Notes under the pieces: model-generated
Seen by the model: only the letters and a program-made list of their open reading frames with translations
What the model was told of the DNA's origin: nothing
Database searches by the model: none
Part shown: positions 61,156 through 64,000 of the stretch, one piece after another
Position numbering within the stretch: position 1 is the first letter of the stretch
Layout of the letters: each line of letters opens with the position of its first letter
Assembly: GCF_902506655.1 (NCBI RefSeq)
Contig: NZ_LR734808.1
Coordinates: 1,364,001-1,428,000, forward strand
Reading direction: 5' to 3'
Length of the DNA stretch: 64,000 nucleotides
From: Marinoscillum sp. 108
GTDB taxonomy: Bacteria; Bacteroidota; Bacteroidia; Cytophagales; Cyclobacteriaceae
Translations under genes and position numbers: made by a program

Positions 61156-62040
61156 ATGAAGGACATCCTCAAAAAGCTGAGAAAATATGAGATCAGAGTG
61201 CGCAAAGCCATCAATTCTCAGATGCAAGGTGACTTTCACAGCATCTTTAAGGGGTCGGGTCTCGAGTTTGATGACGTCCGGGCCTACCAGTATGGCGATG
61301 ATGTGCGCACGATTGACTGGAACGTAACCGCCAAAGGACACGGAACGTTCGTAAAGACTTTTATAGAAGAAAAAGAGCAAACGGTGCTCTTTATGCTGGA
61401 CGTATCAGCATCCGGTGAAATCGGCAAAGCCAACCACCAGAAAATTGACCTGGGTAAAGAAATCACTGCCTTGCTGACCATGTCGGCGGTGAAAGAGAGC
61501 AGTTCAGTTGGATTACTGTCGTTTAGCGACCAGAAAGAGACCTATATCAAGCCCGGTAAGGGCATGAAGCATTCCTACGAGATTCTCTCGAGTATCTTTT
61601 CGCTGAAACCCATTTCCAGAAAAACCAACCTGGATCAGGCCATTCGGCTGGCTCTGGGCATGCTGAAACGCCGCGCAGTGATTTTTCTCATCTCAGATTT
61701 TATCGATGAAGATTATCTCCACAGCCTGAAGGGCATGGCCAGAAAACACGATCTGGTGGTGATCCAGCTGTTTGACAAGCGGGAATCCAATATGCCAAGC
61801 CTGGGAATAGTACCACTTCTGGACAAGGAATCCGGGAAAACCATTTGGATTAATACCTCTTCGGGGAAATTCAGAAACGTACTAGACAAAACCTATCGGA
61901 AAAATACTGCTGCATTGGAGGACTTCTGCCGTCGAAACGACGTGAATTATCTCTCGGTAGAAACTGAAGAAGATTACGTGCCCAAGCTGGTCAAATTATT
62001 CAGACACAGGAACAAAATGAATTCGCAACGTGCAAGGTAG
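61156..62040 (+). CDS. DUF58 domain protein (Bat operon)
   Basis: A 294-residue protein with the DUF58 signature RAYQYGDDVRTIDWNVTAKG (about 43-61) and an incomplete von Willebrand-like core (FMLDVSASGEIG). DUF58 proteins work with MoxR ATPases and VWA proteins in envelope assembly and stress tolerance. Here no moxR gene precedes it; the upstream genes point the other way. It is first in the plus-strand operon, followed by an 11-bp overlap with the next gene. Confidence 0.92.
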   Translation: MKDILKKLRKYEIRVRKAINSQMQGDFHSIFKGSGLEFDDVRAYQYGDDVRTIDWNVTAKGHGTFVKTFIEEKEQTVLFMLDVSASGEIGKANHQKIDLGKEITALLTMSAVKESSSVGLLSFSDQKETYIKPGKGMKHSYEILSSIFSLKPISRKTNLDQAIRLALGMLKRRAVIFLISDFIDEDYLHSLKGMARKHDLVVIQLFDKRESNMPSLGIVPLLDKESGKTIWINTSSGKFRNVLDKTYRKNTAALEDFCRRNDVNYLSVETEEDYVPKLVKLFRHRNKMNSQRAR

Positions 62041-62923
62041 ATTATTGATTTACGTACTAGGGCTTTTGATCATGATGGGGGCCAACGCCCAAAAAATCAC
62101 AGTCAAAGGTGGTTTTATAGAAGACAGCCTCAAAATCGGTGAAGACATTCATTACTGGGTTTCCGCGGAGTACCCGGATCATCTGGAGTTGATCTTTCCC
62201 GATACTACTTACAATTTCTCACCCTTTGAATTTTCGGGGAAAGAATACTTTCCCAGTATAATCAAAACCGATCGGGCCTTTGATTCTGCTGTTTATACCC
62301 TTCAGAGCTATGAGATTGATCCGATCCAGTCGCTTTCCATTCCTGTATTCATACTCAAACCTACAGGTGACAGTACCCGCATAGATGCTGGTCTTGATTC
62401 CATCTTTTTTAAGCAGCTTCTGGAGGTGGTGACCGATACTACCAGCCTGAAAACCAATCTGGCTTATCAAAACGTACCTACCCAATTTAATTTTCCACTA
62501 CTATGGATCATTCTGGGTGTTCTGATGGTGCTGACACTGGCTACCTATCTCATTTTTGGAAAGAAAATACGAAAGACCATCAGGTTGAGGAAACTGAAAA
62601 AAGACTTTATTGCGTTCTCCGAGCACCTGACCATGGACATCAGAAGTCTGAAGGAAGCACCAAACCAAAAAATCGCCGAGCACGCCCTGACAGAGTGGAA
62701 GAATTTTCTTGAGCGGCTTGAGCAACGACCATTCTCAAAGCTCACCACCAAGGAAATCATGGCTTTGGAATATACCGGAGAGCTGAACGGTACCCTTAAA
62801 AACATTGACCGCTGCGTCTATGGCGGTCGCTCGAGCGACGAGCTATATAAGGATTTTCAGGCTATCGAAGACTTCACGCAGCACAGATATTCAGTGATCA
62901 CAGACCAAATCAAAAACAGCTAA
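62030..62923 (+). CDS. Exported membrane protein of the Bat operon
   Basis: A 297-residue protein with a signal peptide (about 1-20, LLIYVLGLLIMMGANAQ), a periplasmic beta-rich part, one membrane helix near 155-180 (LLWIILGVLMVLTLATYLIF), and a basic cytosolic helical tail (KKIRKTIRLRKLKKDF...). It starts at GTG 62030, 11 bp before the DUF58 stop. Proteins in this position of Bacteroidota Bat clusters link the DUF58 and VWA parts. I do not know a named family. Confidence 0.8.
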   Translation: MQGRLLIYVLGLLIMMGANAQKITVKGGFIEDSLKIGEDIHYWVSAEYPDHLELIFPDTTYNFSPFEFSGKEYFPSIIKTDRAFDSAVYTLQSYEIDPIQSLSIPVFILKPTGDSTRIDAGLDSIFFKQLLEVVTDTTSLKTNLAYQNVPTQFNFPLLWIILGVLMVLTLATYLIFGKKIRKTIRLRKLKKDFIAFSEHLTMDIRSLKEAPNQKIAEHALTEWKNFLERLEQRPFSKLTTKEIMALEYTGELNGTLKNIDRCVYGGRSSDELYKDFQAIEDFTQHRYSVITDQIKNS

Positions 62924-62928
62924 CAATT

Positions 62929-63969
62929 ATGGAGAGCACGAATTCCTGGTTTTCTGTCAACTGGTTCACCTGGTCAAAACTCCAATCTTTTGATTGGGAG
63001 CAACCCTTATGGTTCTATCTGTTATTGGGCATTTTACTACTCCTGCTCATCAGGGCGGTAGTTATGACCCAGTTTCGTCAGCGCCTCCCCATAGCACTCA
63101 CCAAAAAAGACATCAAAAGTGATCCGGTGAGCTATTTCAGGATTATCCCCCCTATTCTTTTCTTCATTACCATTAGCCTGCTGGTCACAGCACTGGCCAG
63201 ACCACAGTCTACCAACGAGCAGGTGGAGCAATGGAGTGAAGGCATAGACATCATGATGACCATTGACATCTCTGAATCCATGCAAATTGAGGATTTCAGG
63301 CCCAACAGGCTGGAGGCCGCCAAAGAGGTAGCCAGAAATTTCGTAGCGGGCAGGTTTCAGGACCGAATTGGGCTGGTCGTATTTTCCGGAGATGCGTTCT
63401 CCAGATCTCCACTCACTTCCGACTATGACCTACTCAACTCTTACATTGATGACATCTCCTTTGATCTGATAGAAAACCGCGGAACTGCTATCGGCAGTGC
63501 CCTGGCAGTAGCCACCAACAGGCTCAGGGAGTCAGACAGTAAATCAAAGGTGCTGATACTGCTGAGTGATGGTGACAACACCGCTGGAAACATAGACCCC
63601 ATCACTGCCGCAAAACTGGCTCAAGCTTACGACATCAAGATTTATACCATTGCCATTGGTAAAGAAGGCAAAGTTCCTTTTGGGACCGACTTCTTTGGGC
63701 GCCCCAGGTATGTCGAAAATACGCTGGATGAAACCAACCTGAGAGAGATTGCCAAAATAGGCAGGGGCAACTTCTACAGAGTCTCCGACAAAGAAGCTCT
63801 GCAGCAAGTGTTCTCAGAAATCGACTCACTGGAGAAGGCCGAAATCAAAGAAACCCGTTACAAGGACACCACGGATTATTATACGATCTATCTGCGCTGG
63901 GCTATGATATTCTTTTTGCTTTGGCTCCTGACAAAATCTACCTTTATTACCAACGCGCTAAGTGACTAA
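62929..63969 (+). CDS. BatA-type VWA-domain membrane protein
   Basis: A 346-residue protein with an N-terminal membrane helix (28-45), a second at about 72-90, a VWA domain (about 105-290) with MIDAS motif DISES (113-117) and LSDGDNTAG, and a C-terminal helix (about 325-340). BatA proteins are inner-membrane parts of the aerotolerance operon. It begins 5 bp after the previous gene. The operon (BatB, BatC and others) probably continues past the right edge. Confidence 0.93.
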   Translation: MESTNSWFSVNWFTWSKLQSFDWEQPLWFYLLLGILLLLLIRAVVMTQFRQRLPIALTKKDIKSDPVSYFRIIPPILFFITISLLVTALARPQSTNEQVEQWSEGIDIMMTIDISESMQIEDFRPNRLEAAKEVARNFVAGRFQDRIGLVVFSGDAFSRSPLTSDYDLLNSYIDDISFDLIENRGTAIGSALAVATNRLRESDSKSKVLILLSDGDNTAGNIDPITAAKLAQAYDIKIYTIAIGKEGKVPFGTDFFGRPRYVENTLDETNLREIAKIGRGNFYRVSDKEALQQVFSEIDSLEKAEIKETRYKDTTDYYTIYLRWAMIFFLLWLLTKSTFITNALSD

Positions 63970-64000
63970 CCAAAGCATCTGATACAGCATTGATCAGACA

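Noticed and set aside
1-64000. CRISPR array, tRNA, rRNA, prophage or plasmid origin
   Set aside because: I saw no regularly spaced repeats, no cloverleaf-type sequence and no phage or replication genes in any intergenic region I read.

Overview
The window is chromosomal DNA of a free-living, probably marine or cold-water member of the Bacteroidota, most likely of the order Cytophagales. Supporting signs are a type IX secretion C-terminal sorting domain, TonB-dependent import, DUF4296 and other Bacteroidota-type lipoproteins, a BatA-type aerotolerance cluster, ice-binding DUF3494 lipoproteins, a potassium-type membrane pyrophosphatase, and several upstream boxes matching the Bacteroidota -7 element TAnnTTTG. 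There is no phage, plasmid or CRISPR array and I saw no tRNA or rRNA. The only mobile-type gene is an IS200-like Y1 transposase beside a cluster of REP-like hairpins.

Layout. 0-11.9 kb (mostly minus): an ECF sigma factor cut by the window edge, a ligase-associated DNA repair nuclease/helicase pair split by a DUF2147 gene, small membrane proteins, a response regulator, a nucleotide pyrophosphatase-like phosphodiesterase, hppA, and a three-gene pterin operon (6-pyruvoyl-tetrahydropterin synthase, folE, SDR). 12.2-14.5 kb (plus): a TerB-like protein, cysH and a sugar-nucleotide epimerase, closed by a 19-bp-stem bidirectional terminator. 14.5-24.2 kb (minus): L-arabinose catabolism in the order araB-araD-araA-galM-tkt, then a sodium/sugar symporter. 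Upstream of araB lie a palindromic operator candidate and the frameshifted remains of a hybrid two-component (receiver plus AraC) regulator. 24.2-26.9 kb: two ice-binding lipoproteins. 27-31 kb: small enzymes and unknown proteins. 31-38 kb: a redox/stress-like module with universal stress protein, histidine kinase, a receiver-CRP fusion regulator, two YceI proteins and a porin, apparently linked by a TGAC-N4-GTCA operator. 38-45.8 kb: mixed genes including the Y1 transposase with its REP-like cluster, an AAC(6')-like acetyltransferase, a CoA-transferase, TonB, SprT and an orphan ParA. 45.9-56.2 kb: an M16 peptidase, then an operon of TonB-dependent receptor, surface lipoprotein, T9SS-exported endonuclease I and a cytosolic protein, which looks like an extracellular-DNA acquisition system. 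56.5-61.1 kb: a tightly overlapping operon DUF4296-mutS2-cytochrome b5-amino sugar kinase-murQ. 61.1-64 kb: start of the Bat aerotolerance operon, running off the window.

The strongest unexplained signals are the TGAC-N4-GTCA sites with identical spacing to downstream -7-like boxes, the decayed regulator in front of an intact arabinose operon, the nuclease/TonB receptor locus, and the REP-like hairpin cluster next to its likely transposase.
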